NCBI GenBank assembly: GCA_016859345.1
Contig: CM029119.1
Location: 10,978,896 to 11,042,895 of the forward strand
From: Istiophorus platypterus
Taxonomy: Eukaryota > Chordata > Actinopteri > Istiophoriformes > Istiophoridae
DNA: 64,000 bases
Direction of reading: 5' to 3'
Below are positions 50,301 through 63,182 of the stretch, piece by piece. The notes under the pieces were generated by a model, which worked only from the letters and a program-made list of their open reading frames with translations, searched no databases and was not told the DNA's origin. The position numbers and the translations under genes were made by a program. Every line of letters starts with the position of its first letter. Position 1 is the stretch's first letter.

Positions 50301-53300
50301 TAAACTGCCGTGTTGGATCAGACAATTTTCAGTCCATCTGTATTCACACTATGCACTCTGTGGAGCTTTACTGTAAAAAACAACAAATGTTCTGCTTTCT
50401 TTCAGTGTTTCCCTCTCTAATACACTGTGTGTATAGCTGACATCTTACAATCATGTTGATGGAATTTCATTCCTCATAATACACATCCATCATTGTGAGA
50501 AATGCATATGTGTGTGTGTGTGCGCATTTGCATTTATACAACTAAAAACTGCTGCACAGCACTACTAATGGTCAAAATCTCCACACGGTACCTCTACTTA
50601 AAGCTGTCTGAACTTGTAGTATACTGCTCATCAATAAATGAAGCCTTTGTCATTTGCATCAGTCCACAACAACAGATGAGAAATTTTTACATACTGCTAA
50701 TGTGTGGAAAATTTTCAAATGTTTTACATACTGCCAGCCCATAGTAAATGTCGCACTTTACAACCTCTGGCAGGATTTGGCATGCTATTTTATATTAGAG
50801 TTTAAAAAAAAAAAAAGAATTGCAGTACAAATTCTTACTTTTCATTATAAACCTTAGTAATTAACACAAAATGACAACCTTACCCTGCAGGCCAGCCGGG
50901 CTTTTTCATGGTCAGGTGCCATGCGCAGAGCCTGGACAAAGAACTGTACAGCTTTATCGATGCAGTCCTCGTAGTAAAGACACAGACCTCTGACGTACAA
51001 TGCGTCTGCGTTCGTGGAATCCATTCGCAGGATATCACTGTAAAAGAAAGTTCGATTTGATGATCTTCCGTGATGAATCTCAAAATAAAATCCCTAGAAA
51101 CATACTAGAAACAGGCCCTGTACTTATATTCAAAAATATTCTGTGATAATAAAACGTATGTGATTATTATATTAAAAAAAATAATGACGGAGAAAGAATT
51201 TTGTTGCTGTAACAAAATAGTCCTACACCATTACCATGATGCCCCTTCATAATAAAAGCTCATCTATTCCTACCTTGCTACAGACTGAGCTTCTGGATAG
51301 CGTCCCAGCAGAGCCAGACACTCAGCCTTGAGGATTTTGAAGCGGTGGCACGCAGAAGCCAAAGCTAAGGCCCGGTCCATACAGTACACCACCTGGATCA
51401 GGACAAGAGCCAAACATTGCCTACATCTGTTACATTCTATCATTAAATTCATAAATGAGAGAAAAACAAATACTGGAGCTTTCTAAAGCTAAATATTTTA
51501 TATAAATAAAAAAATGTTGCCTTTCCAGTCAAACAGGCTGTTCAAGGTATTTAAACAGAGGATTTCTGTAAGCAGTCGAAGTGTTTCTTTAGTCACTGAC
51601 AGACTAACAGTCATAGAATTTCTAGAGGTGACCAGGTAGATGACTGAAAAATCAATCACACCGTTTTTCCATCATATTGTCTATGCTTAATCACTGCAGT
51701 CTCGATGTAGGATCTCTTAAAATTATGTTTATTAAAAACCAAAGATTAAGTTTAAAATGTCCAGTTATGCCTATGATCATTTGCAATAAAAAAGAAAGAA
51801 AGAAAGAAAACTTTTTTTTTCAGACAAGAATGAGATGAGATGAGGAAGTGCTATTGTGAGTTTGGGGAAAAAAGTGTAAAGTACCTTTCTGAAATCTCGC
51901 TTTTCAAAGCCAAACTCTGCCATTCGCTCGTACTCCAGGAGGGTCCCTGCATTCTTATTCTAAAATAAAACAACAGTAATTTATCAGCACTGTCTTTACA
52001 ATGTGATGAGATGAGTGTAAGAATGCACTCATGCAAATTAAGCTACAGAACTGTGCTTGAAATATAACTCAAAAGTTTGTTTTCTATTGTGATTGAATAA
52101 AATCAGAAAAGTTCAGGTGATCCTCACCTCCTGCTGGGCCTCTCTGTTGCTGGGCTCCAGCTCCAGAACCTTCTGAAAGCAGCGACTGGCTGCCATGGCA
52201 TTTCCCAAAGACAAGTGGCACTTACCCTCACGCAGATGCCCCTGTGGGACAGAGAGGGCACAACTTCAATGTGTAAAGATTCAATCCTTCCAATAATTAT
52301 TCTTTTGGACTTGAGTTTGAAGAAAAAGTGTAAAAAAGCTGAGAATGAAGATAAAGCTCTTGGTTTGATGGTCTGTTCAAACTGACCTTCATGAAGCAGT
52401 CATCAAGCCGTACAGCCTGCTGGGAGTCTTCAAGGGCCTCTCGAAAGCGACAGAGCATCATGAGGGTGGCTGCCCTGTTGCCATAATAACTTGCATTTTT
52501 TGGGCAAGTATCTTAGGATGAAAGGGAAAAAATTCATGTCACAAGGGTAAACGTAGATGTGAGAAGAATTAACGGAATAATATCTGAGCCCAGCCACCAA
52601 CACTAGAAATATGTTTTCTATATGGTACAAATATTCATGTACGTGTGTTGGAAAATGCATTAGGATGGGGAGCAAGAACTTGATGACTGATAGTAATTTC
52701 ACTCATTGTGATATTTTTTTTAATGTTTTGCTGGTAGATATCCAGCAAAAGCAATTCATCAGCATTTCACAAAAGGGGGGTAAAAAGAAAGACTGGTTAG
52801 TCAGTGTTGTGTACGACCACCAAACCCTACAAAAACTCCAGAGATTCAAAGTACTGAAAGGTAATCTCACCGATGGCCTTAGTATAATAGTTGAAAGCCT
52901 CAGAGTAATCTTTCTTGCTGTAGAGTGCATTTCCTTGCTCTTTGAAGCCTTCAGCCTGACTGGAGAGAGAAGAAACAGAAACCAATGTCAAGTGTTAATT
53001 TCTTGCAGATGGGGCTGAGTGTGGGTATGTCCGAATCTACCCGACTTTGGTGTTTTACACCAGGTACTGGGACAGCAGAGCAGGGTACACACAGTCCTGA
53101 GGTCCAGTACCAAACATAGCAGTGAAATTCAACTGCTTCAGTCCTGTCATACCTGCTGAGTGCCAAAAGGTAAATCAACGCTATTCACAAAAGGAAGAAG
53201 AAGTTAATGAGCTGCACTTTGTGGGCCGAAGCCTTTAATTCAGGCCACACCCCAAACACAGACATCACAGCAGACAGTTTCCTTCAGCTGATAACATCAC

Positions 53301-55249
53301 TTAGCACTGGCTGCAAAGAATTGCATATGGCTGAAAATTTTTCTGCGATATGCAAAATAGGCTTTGCCTGTAATTCCCACAGGAGTATGGAAAATGGTAA
53401 AGGAGAAATATGAGTCAGTGACTGATAGGAAAACAAGCTCTGCTGTGGTATTTGCAACAGTGTTCGAGGCAATAATTGATGCAAAAGCAGCCGAAAAAAA
53501 AGATCAAAACAAAACATGAAAACATTGATATCAATAATTCAATATCTATGATAAGGCAACTACAGCTAATATTATTAAGCCATAAGTAAACATCGTGCTC
53601 CAGGAGTATAGAGATTAACTTTGATAGAATGTAAAAGCAAAACTGGGCATTAACAAATATTATTCAATATTTTCGAATGAGGAGCTGCAGTATCCACAGC
53701 ATCATTATCAATAAATTGATCGTTTTTTGGTAGAAAAATGCATGCACAACTTAGTCTGGAAAAAGGCCAAAAAGCGGGGAGAGGTACAGATTTTTTCCTG
53801 GTTTGTTATGTAAGTGACATGCCGCTAAAACCGTCAATATGAGCACGGTCACCACTGATTTTATTAAAAATGTATGTAAAAATTTAGTGACACTGCCACC
53901 AAGCTTGAAACAATAAGACCATCACGATGTAAAAAAAAAAAAAAGAAGTAGAAAGCAAACTAACTAACAAAATTTGTCGGCTCTCTGAAAAGGATGCCAA
54001 ACACAAGAATTGGAAGACGAGTGGGTGTAGCTTAAGATCACTGAAGACCGTAACAGTCATCAGATTTTTCCCTAATCTGCCTAAACCAAGCGAAAGGAAA
54101 AAATGATGTTGCGACATCTCTCTGGCTCTGGGGAGAAAGGATAATGAATCTTAGGTTGGAAGAAGGTTGGGCTGTGACTTATTTCAGGGCTTGACAATTA
54201 GGTGACCTCATATCTACAGGATGGATATCCTCATTGAATCACTGAGGACTCACACCTCATCCTGGTACCTTGGGTTGTTTCAGTGTCTGACAACTTAATG
54301 CAAAAATGATCTTTTATTCCATCTTTCACATGTGGCATGTTCTGAGCTCGGTTAACTCTCATATCCACTTGTTTCGTTGGTAGACACTGTAATAATACAC
54401 ATAATAATACAGCGATCGCCTTGCCCACCAAGCTGATTCATAACATTAGTTAGCTAAAACCGCGGGACGGCCACCGTTTTTCTTCAACTATTGAAAACTT
54501 CGGTGTCTTACCGGCTAATCCTCCCGTTTTTATATATGTAACAGAGAATGTTTTGGATTTTTGGGGCAGTTTGGAAAGTTATAAAATGGCTTTAACTTCA
54601 TCCGCGAGATGAGCACCGAGGCTAGCTCATGGCTAGCAACCTGGCTCTTAGGGAAATTTCTCGAAAGGAAACCACTGGCTGCAGAAGACCACTAAGACAC
54701 TATGCTGGTACTTATTATAGAGTTTTTGGATTGAGGAATGTGGCAGTAAAAGTTAATTAACCAGTAGTTAGCGCAGTGAGTTTAAAAATAACATTGTTTT
54801 TTGGATGCCCGTAGCTAAGCGTGTTATCAAGACACACCAGTTAAGTTGTTTTGTCTTAAGAAGCGCAAACCGTGAACCGTTCAGTAGGTTCATTTTACAA
54901 GTTCACGATCTGCTGCGCAATTTTAAAGCATCGAAACCAAGACAGCGGCCGCGGTTTTTATTTTTAAAAAAATATATAATACAACAAATGTCTGGCAGGG
55001 GTGAAACACGCTGCCGCCGTTTTAGCCCCGGCGAGCTAGCATGGTTAGCTCGTCCCCGGACCTGACCGCGCCGCCTGTTTCCGAGCCCTGTCAGCGGGAG
55101 AAAGGCGAGTTCAGCCCGGTTATTTTCGCTTTTACACGCCGAGCAGGAGCAACTATCGGCGGACAACCGGGTGTTTACCGTTCCAGGTCCTGCTGGTTGC
55201 CGATCACGGGCTCTGTTTCCACCGGCACGTCGATGTCAACAGCTGCCAT
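47384..55249 (-). CDS. dnajc7: DnaJ homolog subfamily C member 7 (TPR2), TPR and J-domain co-chaperone
   Basis: Fourteen coding exons: 55249-55179, 52959-52871, 52511-52387, 52241-52128, 51959-51885, 51392-51274, 51037-50884, 50164-50000, 49744-49653, 49534-49461, 49324-49178, 49077-48922, 47590-47516, 47421-47384 (497 aa; human 494). Two arrays of tetratricopeptide repeats fill residues of about 27-355 ([79 protein letters not shown]). The J domain begins near residue 379 ([20 protein letters not shown]). Its HPD motif is at 407-409, with the Asp codon split between two exons. The tail ends GNFFFQFG, as in mammals. The protein binds HSP70 and HSP90 through the TPRs, stimulates HSP70 ATPase through the J domain and moves clients between them. 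The ATG at 55249 follows a CCAGAAGAA context and begins MAAVDIDV. All intron phases agree. Confidence 0.96.
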
Positions 55250-55302
55250 TTCTTCTGGAAAGGACGAATGGACGTCACTTCCGGGAACTGATCGCTTTCT
55301 TT
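55250..55302 (-). promoter_or_regulatory. dnajc7 5' UTR and probable promoter edge
   Basis: The start-codon exon sits at the edge of a CpG-rich block that spans about 54,900-55,290 and includes the beginning of intron 1. ETS-like CCGGAAGTGACG (minus strand of CGTCACTTCCGG) occurs at 55273-55284. The transcription start is not defined, but the 5' UTR must be short if this site is the promoter. Confidence 0.4.
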
Positions 55303-55353
55303 ATCGGTTTGTTTATTTATTTATTTATTCATTTATTTATTTATTTACTTATT
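55303..55353. repeat. (TTTA)n microsatellite
   Basis: About twelve TTTA units with a few C interruptions immediately upstream of dnajc7. Confidence 0.95.
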
Positions 55354-57662
55354 TCAACGAGAAACTAGGCCACGTCAAGAAAACAAAAAACAAAACAAAA
55401 AAAACAAAAAAAAAACAAGTTTTTTTTTTCCCCCCCCCTACAGCTACAATATTCGTAATGTATTTATGAATGTCATATAAAACATACTTGCGGTAGCTTT
55501 TGCATTATAATGTTCAAAAAAAACCCAAAACATAATCAGTCATGTGCTGATATTTTAAGCACATGACCTTTAAGCACACAAAAAAAAAACCGTCCACCTG
55601 GAAGTCTGCAGCAAAAAATACACTATGGCCAAGCTGTGACTAATCTTACATATGAATAATGATCATGTGCAGAGCTGGAAAAAAAAATGTTCCACTCTCT
55701 ATATCCTCTGCGTGTTTCTCTGCACGCAAATCCCAAAATATCAGGTCTCCGTCACGGAAAATAAACACGATTTTAAGCCTCGTTGGTACATCAGCAATAG
55801 AGATGTAGACAGCATTTCAAATTTTCTCATGGGAGGTAATAGTGTTCGTAATGTTTTGTTTGTTAAACCACTACGGTTTTGGTGTCGTCCTACTCCACTA
55901 ACCTCTGCTCTCGGATTATCAGATCATGCGCCTGTCTGCAAAAAAAAAAAAACCCAAAAAGCACTAGAGGGCACTAAAGCATTGTAAAGGACAGAGAATA
56001 GTTCTGTGTGTGTGGAAGAAATCAGCAATGACTTTGTGTTTTGTCCCTGGTTGATAAGAGTCACTCTCCTTGTGTTTCTGTGGGTTGGTTGTCAGCACTA
56101 AAGAGGCTTTGAATCTTCAGGGATTCAGGGATTCAGCACACATGTGAGTTTAATTCATATACATGACGCACGGTGCTACATTTGTAGTTTGCTAGACCTT
56201 GATCCAAAATAAATCTGTTTTCCCAATTCTTCCATTATTCTTTGCTAATGTTATTCATTGACCTTTGAGTAATCTATAATAAGAACAGCATCATATTAAT
56301 GACGTAACTTATTATGGAGTGTGTGCTTGGATCAAAGACCTTTAAGTATTCTTGTCCACATCTGTATTAATTAATGAATCACTGTACACTCACTATAAAA
56401 CTATAATGAAACGTAAATGATACTCATGCATCCACATGAATAAAAAACAACCATAACTGTGTAAAAAAAATGTACTATTTATAAGTTCATATAGAATACA
56501 GTATTGACATTTTAGCACGTAGTAATTTACATTATTGCAGTTGATGCACAGTTACACTAGTCATTTATATTAGCAGGTGAAACTTCAAAAATACATATTG
56601 CTTAGGACAATTCAGCACAATCAGGTGGGAAAGATTTCTGAAATGAAAGAACAGTTTCTTTAATACAACTCTAAAAAGAAAATGTTTAATAATGCCAGAC
56701 ACATCTAAAATGTGTTTTAATCGTTTATATTTTGGACAACAGCACACATCAGTTTGTCTCTTCATATTGCACAAACAGCATCAAGCTGCTGAAATATCTT
56801 AACTTATTTATCTAACCATCACCTGAATAGGTTGTTATAATGGCTCATGTTGAAGAAATGCAAGTTTCAAATTTTATAACATTAATCAAACTATCTTGCT
56901 GTATGTATTACATGTGGTCTATCTCCATACAGCAAGTGTTATTGGCATCATTATCACCGTGGTGGTTGATTGTCACCTCATAACACAGAGAGCAAGAGAG
57001 AAAAAAAGAATGCCTGTATTTATCTAAAATAAAGGATAAAGAAATGGCATCCACATCAGACAATGGCTGTAAAGACATAAATTTGTTGAGATGCAATATT
57101 GTAAGCAAACCATAGTTATTTATCCCTTTTGTCTTGTCATGGGTGGAGATAAACACAATCTGGGTTTTCTTCATTTAGACTTGGTTATTAAATGAGAGCA
57201 GGGATGAAGTATTGTACTTGTTCTCCAAGAGTACAACTAAAAATGAGAAAGAAATTGGCAACAAACACTTAGTAACATTTATACACTGTAGTGTATTTCA
57301 TCTAATATAGTCTTATAAATTAAACTAAAGGATTTTTCTTGTTATGGCTTCCAGAGAGGTCCTTACCCCGGGAACATGCACTCAACAGTTTGTTGATGGG
57401 AAACAGCTGAGTGATGGTCCTTCTGTTTTTAAGGTGGCGAGACACTGGTCAGTCACTGCTGATATCTCAAATCCTGTACCAGGGGACTGGGCATACTGTT
57501 CTCATAACTTAAACCTGCCAAACTTTACATGCTGATATGCTGCCCTCACTGTCGCTGTGCATAGTGTCTTCTTGCCACTCAAGGGGTCCCCTGCTTTATC
57601 CAGCTTTGGCTTGGTTAGGTCCACTCTACTGTAGGTTCCCTCCAGCCTTGTCTGGCTCATTG
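55354..57662 (-). other. Region between dnajc7 and the znf385c stop codon
   Basis: This should hold the znf385c 3' UTR next to 57662 and intergenic sequence nearer dnajc7. It is AT-rich with A and C homopolymers near 55400-55440 and has no recognised exon. NKIRAS2, which separates DNAJC7 from ZNF385C in mammals, was not found. No convincing minus-strand AATAAA was located, so the end of the znf385c transcript is open. Confidence 0.5.
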
Positions 57663-60600
57663 CTAGTAAGGAGAGAAGATAATGGGTGCATGTGTGGCCC
57701 TCAAAGGTCCTGGGGCAGGCCTGAAGAGCGTGGGGCTGATCAGGGGACCCTGGATGATGGCTGCAGGGCCTGGCGGCAGCCGTAGTGCCATGGGTCCAGG
57801 CGCCATGGTGCACAAGGCAGCTGGGTTGAGGGGGCTGGCCAGGAAACCTGCTGGCAGGGCCTTGGACAGCTGCTTCTGTAGGGCCAGTTTGGTCTGACAC
57901 GCAAGACAAAAGACCTATTTAAACTTCTACAAAAACAAATTAAAAACTCAAGTAGCAGTATTTCAAAATCTGTATCATAAAAAAAATCATACACCAACTG
58001 CTGTGTCCTCCTAATACACACCTACTGCTCCATCAGTCCTCTTTAGAGTAAAATTGCTGAGGGCAACAGATTATTTGAGATAAACTTCATTACGAGCATC
58101 TTCAAAACTATCTTGAGTTAAAAAAGGCATAGTTTTTAAAATAGGAAATAGAATTGCTTAGTATTTATTTTAATTTTAAAATTTTTGACAACTATCAGAT
58201 TTGCAAATTTGTTGCCAGTTGCCAGAGACTACTGAGGAGAATGTTTATATTCTGTTTGCATGTCTTCTTTAGTAACCATGTGCAATGTGGAGAAAAATAA
58301 AAGTAGTCAAATGCGTGTTTGTGTGACAAACTCTTACCGCTAAGACAGCACTGGGCTGTAGTTTATTATAGGGGGTGAACTTTGCCTTGACAGGCTTCCC
58401 AGCCAAGCGCTCCTTGTGTCTCCTGCTGTTCATGTGCTAAAAGGGGATAGGGACGTACGGAGCAGCGATTCAGTCAGGAAACTGACTAACAAAGCAATGA
58501 GCCAACAATTTGGTTACATTTTAAAATACAAAGATTAGGCTTTCTGTCTTTTTAGTTGCCAATGGGTTGTACAGTGTTAAATTAGTCACATTTATTCTAT
58601 TTGCAGAAACCCACAAACCTGCTTCAGCTGTGTCTCCGAGTTGACGGACACCTGACACAGTTTGCAGTGAAAGGGCTGGCTGGATACACCTACAACCGCT
58701 CTGGTCTTGCTGCGCATTCGCTGCTTAATTCGGCAGGTGGGTCTGGGCGATGAGGTCACCTTGACCCTGCGTTGTGACTGGCTGCCGGTCTGACCGTCCA
58801 GCATCTGTTTGTGCTTAGAACCTGATTCAGCCAATCAGAGAGGAGGAAAAAATGTCAGAATGATAATCTGCTATAAATTAAATAAAATAGAACAATTCTG
58901 TATCATTTGTCCAACAAGGATCACATGACATGTGGCCCACAAAGGTTAACTAAAGTGATATAGTATTGTGTAGTGCATACCACTACAATGAGCCTCCAAC
59001 TGGGAGCTGGAATTGACTGTCACTTTGCATGTAGGACAGTGGAGATCTTGTTTTTTGTTGCTCTTGGCCTCCTTAGCCTCGTTCACCCTCACCACCACCA
59101 ACTCCTCCTCCTCCTCCTCCTCCTCCTCCTCCTCACCTCCCATGGAGGTCCCCTGAGGGCCAGAGCATGGGGCCGAACCAGTAGTCGGGCTGCACCCTTC
59201 CATGGGCGAACTCTCGGAGGTTAGATCAGAAAACTGAGAGCCAGGGGAGACTTGGGAGACTTGTGGGGACAGCTGAGGAGAGCGGAGCGAAGAGGAGGAC
59301 TCTGTGGATGAAGGCTGTGAGGAAGGAGTGGCTGCCAGTGAACTCCCCTGCATGTTTTCAGTTTGCTGCTGTGCAGATTGAGAAAAGCTGATTGTGCCTG
59401 AGGAGATACAGATAGAGTAGAGAGATACAGTAATTGTTAATACTTCTGAACAAATTTGTTATTTTGTTCGTGGGTAACACTTTACTTTCAGTCCACTTTT
59501 TTAGCATTTATAAGCATTGTGTCTAAAAAATGAACAAATGATGCTATTACAAATTATAATATACTTAAAATACAATATGAAGACAATTCCATGTGGTTAT
59601 AGTCAGACATTTTATATGTCGGACATTTTCTATATTATTACGTCTTTTTTTTTTTATTAAAACAATATTGTCATTTACAATGTGTTTATACACAGGCCTC
59701 AATTTATGGATGGCAACAGCAGGAGTAATAGTTACTGAATACTGTTACAACATTGCTGTGTATCATATAGTGTGTATGTTATACTATTAAAAGTTACACA
59801 CTGCTCATAAATGCTGAGTAGGGAGACTTAAAGTAAAAGTTAGCATTCTTTTTAAACTGAATTTTAGATATTCATACATAATATTTAATGCATTTATTTC
59901 TAATTCCTCATATAGATGTCAAGCTTAAAGCATTTGATTGTTGTCAGCTTTGTCAAAACAGTGTTTTCTTCTTTCATATGGCATCTACTGTATGTGTACC
60001 TGTGGACCTGAGATGCGAGCTGCAACATTCAGTTTCCTGTGCACATATGAGTAAAGCTGAGGGGTTGTTGAATTGAAAATGTAAGACTTAAGCTGAAAAG
60101 TTCAGCTTCTAACACCGGATGTGCTATATACAAAATGAGCGATATAATAATCATTCATGAAGATGAATCACAGTAAATATAATTTCATATTATTACAATA
60201 CATGACTTCTACACAGTCGACTTATACAGTTTCTTGACTAATGTGAGAAATGTTCCGTCTGTTTTTCTTCCTATTCTTATCAGTCGTTTGTGCAACCAAC
60301 CGGCCACGTTTTACTTGTTCTATTTCTTTCATGTATCCTTCTTCCTCTTATTGTCAACCTAATCTGCTTATTTTTCTTTTCTGCTCCATCATCTCTCTTT
60401 AATTTTCTTAGCTTTTCCCTGCTTTTTTTCTCCCATCTCAATCATTCATCCTCCATCCCTCTGTCTCTCTGTCATTTGTTCGCTGCCTCTCCTGAAGCTC
60501 CCTCTGTCACCATCAATCAGCAACCATGGCAACTGCTGAATGTAACAAGCTTATCATTATGTGGTTAGAGGGAAATTGATAGGCGCTGCAAGAAAATAGG

Positions 60601-63076
60601 AGGGGGAGATCAATAATGAAAATGAAGGTAGACAGAGGATAGAAGAGTAGGTTGGGGAAATTTTGTAGTCGGGCAGAATGAGAAGCAGAGTGATAAATGA
60701 CTGAAAATGAGGAAAAGAGACAAAGTCTTACAGCAGCTCTTTTGTAGGCAAGGCTGCTGAAGAAAAAATAGCTATAACATTAAAAATATGGAAAGGACCC
60801 AGGGCTATAGCCACTGTTGTCCTTGAGATTTTATCTGGGAACTTCTGGGGTTTAACAAATTTAAATACAGTTTATATGGACAATAGAAAGTTACATATGG
60901 TGGCTGGTATCATTGGTTTTTGACACGATTATAACAACAAAGGCAGGTAATGTGGACAAGGTCAGTGAGAGCATATCCTAGCACATCTTTGTTTTGTGCA
61001 TATTATTGCGGTGCACTGTGCACAAAAGGGTTGGAATTCAGACCAGACATTTTCTTGGGTTAGATTTAACTTCATATCAAATGAACAATTATACAACATG
61101 AAAACATTAAGGACAGCTGTGCTATTGTATTTGTGCTGGTAAGAGAGCCAATTTCAAATCTTAATCATTTACATCTGTGGTTTATTAAGAAACTATTATT
61201 AAACTACTGAGTGCCTTTCGCTGGATCCTCTCCACATTTCTAAGCCCTCAGAGCTCAGAGGACAGGGTGTGGCTGAATAATGTTCACACTTGGTCCTGGT
61301 CAGTTGTGGAACGCACCATAGCGCAGCTGAAATGCCACGGATGATGCCAGGATGTGTCAGGTGGCAGACTCTGGACAGTCTGAGTGGACTTTCCCCAACA
61401 TTTACCCTGAATATCCTTATTTCTTTACATCTCAACTACAATAAGCGATTAAATAAGCATCAAATTGCATCAAATTTCTTTATAGGACTGAGCATCGGTA
61501 TATTTCCAACAAATACTTCTAATTCTGTGAATATTTTGCCAATTACTAATTTAATTAGTTTTCAGATACTTTTTTGTACAGAATAGCTCTGGTTGGAGTG
61601 TTTTGGGTGGAATATGAGCGCACAAATTTTCAAGTTTATTGTGATATATAAAGTGAAGGCAGTTAAATAAATCTGATTGTTTTTTGGCATATGCCTTTTT
61701 TACCTTTCCTGCCCATGTAAACATTCGGTATGGATTCCATGCAGTTTTATAAATGAGTCCCCTGACCATTAGAGGCCTCATCTGTCTGTAGTGCATTTCT
61801 TCTTCGGTCTTGTGTGCTGAGCTGGGCACTAAAGTAACAAAGCAACGTGCAAAGCTATTTTCAGACTTGGCTTATCTTTAGACTTGAAACTACTTAATTG
61901 AACAAAAGAAGATAAATTTAACTGGCATCGATTTTGCTAAGACAACTATCTGCTGGTTCCAACTTCTCAAATGTGAGGATTTACTGCTTTTCTCAGTTTC
62001 ATAATCACTTGAATTGAACATCTGTGTTTCCTCAGACAAAAGAAGACATTTAAAAACATCATCCTGGGCTCTAAGAATTTCATTTTGTTGAAAATGTTTT
62101 GATTTAGTTTAAGGGGATAAATATACAGATTAACTGATATTGATAATAAAAGCTCTACTTATCTTTTGAAGCCAATGCTGAAGTCCTCATAGGCATATTA
62201 AAGAGTTATTTTCCTCCAGTGACTGATGGAGGAGCAACTTGAAACTCTTCTTACATTGTGCAAGTTAATTAGACCAAAGCCAATTACATTGTAAAAATAC
62301 TGAAGTGTGAAGACAAATTTGAGTTCCTACCAGCATTTAACAACCTTTTAAATTCCAACACCTGCACTAAGAGTGAGTCTTTAAAAATCATTTTGCATTA
62401 GAGAGATATCTATTTACATTTCTCTGCTTGGTTATCCATGTTTTAACCTCTTCTCCCTACTGTGTTTAATCTGATTTTTGAACTGAAAACATGCGGTCAC
62501 ACGTGGCTTCTTCCCCTTTCTGATAATGTTTTACATCCTCTGAAATGTCCATAAGCAAACTGATACATAATAATAGGAACAAGGAACTGTATGAGGAAAT
62601 TGAGTTGAGTCGCTGTGGATTTACAAACAAAATTAAAGAAAGCAACGCCACTATATCCTTCATCAGATTTCAGAATTTTTTTTTTTCTTCAACTGCTTGA
62701 AGGCTTCCTATCTTGCAGAATGTCTTTGCCTGATGGGCGTAATTACCAATGTGACAGAGCCAATGATAGCAGGACAGGTAATAGCTGGTAATTAGCCAGC
62801 TGAGTGACAGCAACCAAGTCTTAGTGCTTATGTCTCTCCAATTACCAGTAATTACTCAGAAGATGGAGGGGGGGTAAAAAAAAAAAAAAGATTTATACCT
62901 TTTTTGTCTTTCAAATGTGAGTCTGTCGGTGATGTTCCTCCTCCCATCATCCCCCTCTCTCTGTCTTTTCCCGTTGTGGGTGTACTGTGTCCATTCTTCT
63001 GGCGGTTCCTCTGGGTCTCCAAGGCCTTCAGCTTGCGAGCATGCTTGTGGCCTTTGTAGTGGGCCTCTGCTTGGGT
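57663..63076 (-). CDS. znf385c: Zinc finger protein 385C-like, 3' part
   Basis: Five coding exons are visible: 63076-62899, 59397-58981, 58821-58619, 58436-58338, 57893-57663, giving 375 codons plus a stop; the 5' exons lie beyond the right edge. The first exon starts inside a matrin-type C2H2 finger (QAEAHYKGHKHARKLKALE); its cysteine half is outside the window. A second finger spans two exons (LHCPTCKVTVNSSSQLEAHC, then SGSKHKQML). A third is also split by an intron (FHCKLCQVSVNSETQLKQ / HMNSRRHKERL). Between fingers one and two is a Ser/Pro-rich segment and an 11-residue poly-Glu run. The C terminus, with LALQKQLSKALPAG and the ending APIIFSPY, is the ZNF385 family signature. Relatives bind structured RNA and DNA and modulate p53 responses; the job of 385C is not well known. 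The C assignment rests mainly on synteny with dnajc7. Confidence 0.87.
59103..59134. repeat. (CTC)n tract coding poly-Glu in znf385c
   Basis: Ten to eleven CTC units inside the znf385c exon read as GAG on the minus strand, giving an acidic run after SMGG and before LVVVRV. Pure GAG codons suggest recent expansion and variable length. Confidence 0.93.
61923..62105 (+). repeat. Dispersed fish repeat, same family as 553-840
   Basis: In the large znf385c intron, the phrases CTGGTTCCAACTTCTCAAAT, GTGAGGATTTACTGCTTTTC, AAAAGAAGACATTTAAAAAC and CATCCTGGGCTCTAAGAATT follow each other in the order I recall for this family. The piece covers mainly the internal part; the terminal TTAATCGATT sections are lost. 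Confidence 0.7.
62735..62860. promoter_or_regulatory. Candidate intronic enhancer with clustered TAATTA and TGACAG sites
   Basis: Within about 115 bp there are three TAATTA homeodomain cores (62740, 62789, 62849), a CAATTACC (62839), two GTGACAG Meis/TGIF-type sites (62751, 62804) and a CAGCTG E-box (62797). The cluster lies about 40 bp downstream, in the transcript sense, of the znf385c exon ending at 62899. The density stands out from the surrounding AT-rich intron, but conservation could not be tested. Confidence 0.4.
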
Positions 63077-63111
63077 CTGGCCATCACATATATGCACATG
63101 CACGTGTGCAT

Positions 63112-63118
<7 letters not shown>

Positions 63119-63182
<64 letters not shown>

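Noticed and set aside
57502..57909. 135-codon minus-strand frame across the last znf385c exon
   Set aside because: Out of frame with the family C terminus (LALQKQL and APIIFSPY), which is read in a different frame.
61200..61400. Less AT-rich block in the znf385c intron as a possible conserved element
   Set aside because: No motif cluster comparable with 62735-62860, and no way to test conservation here.
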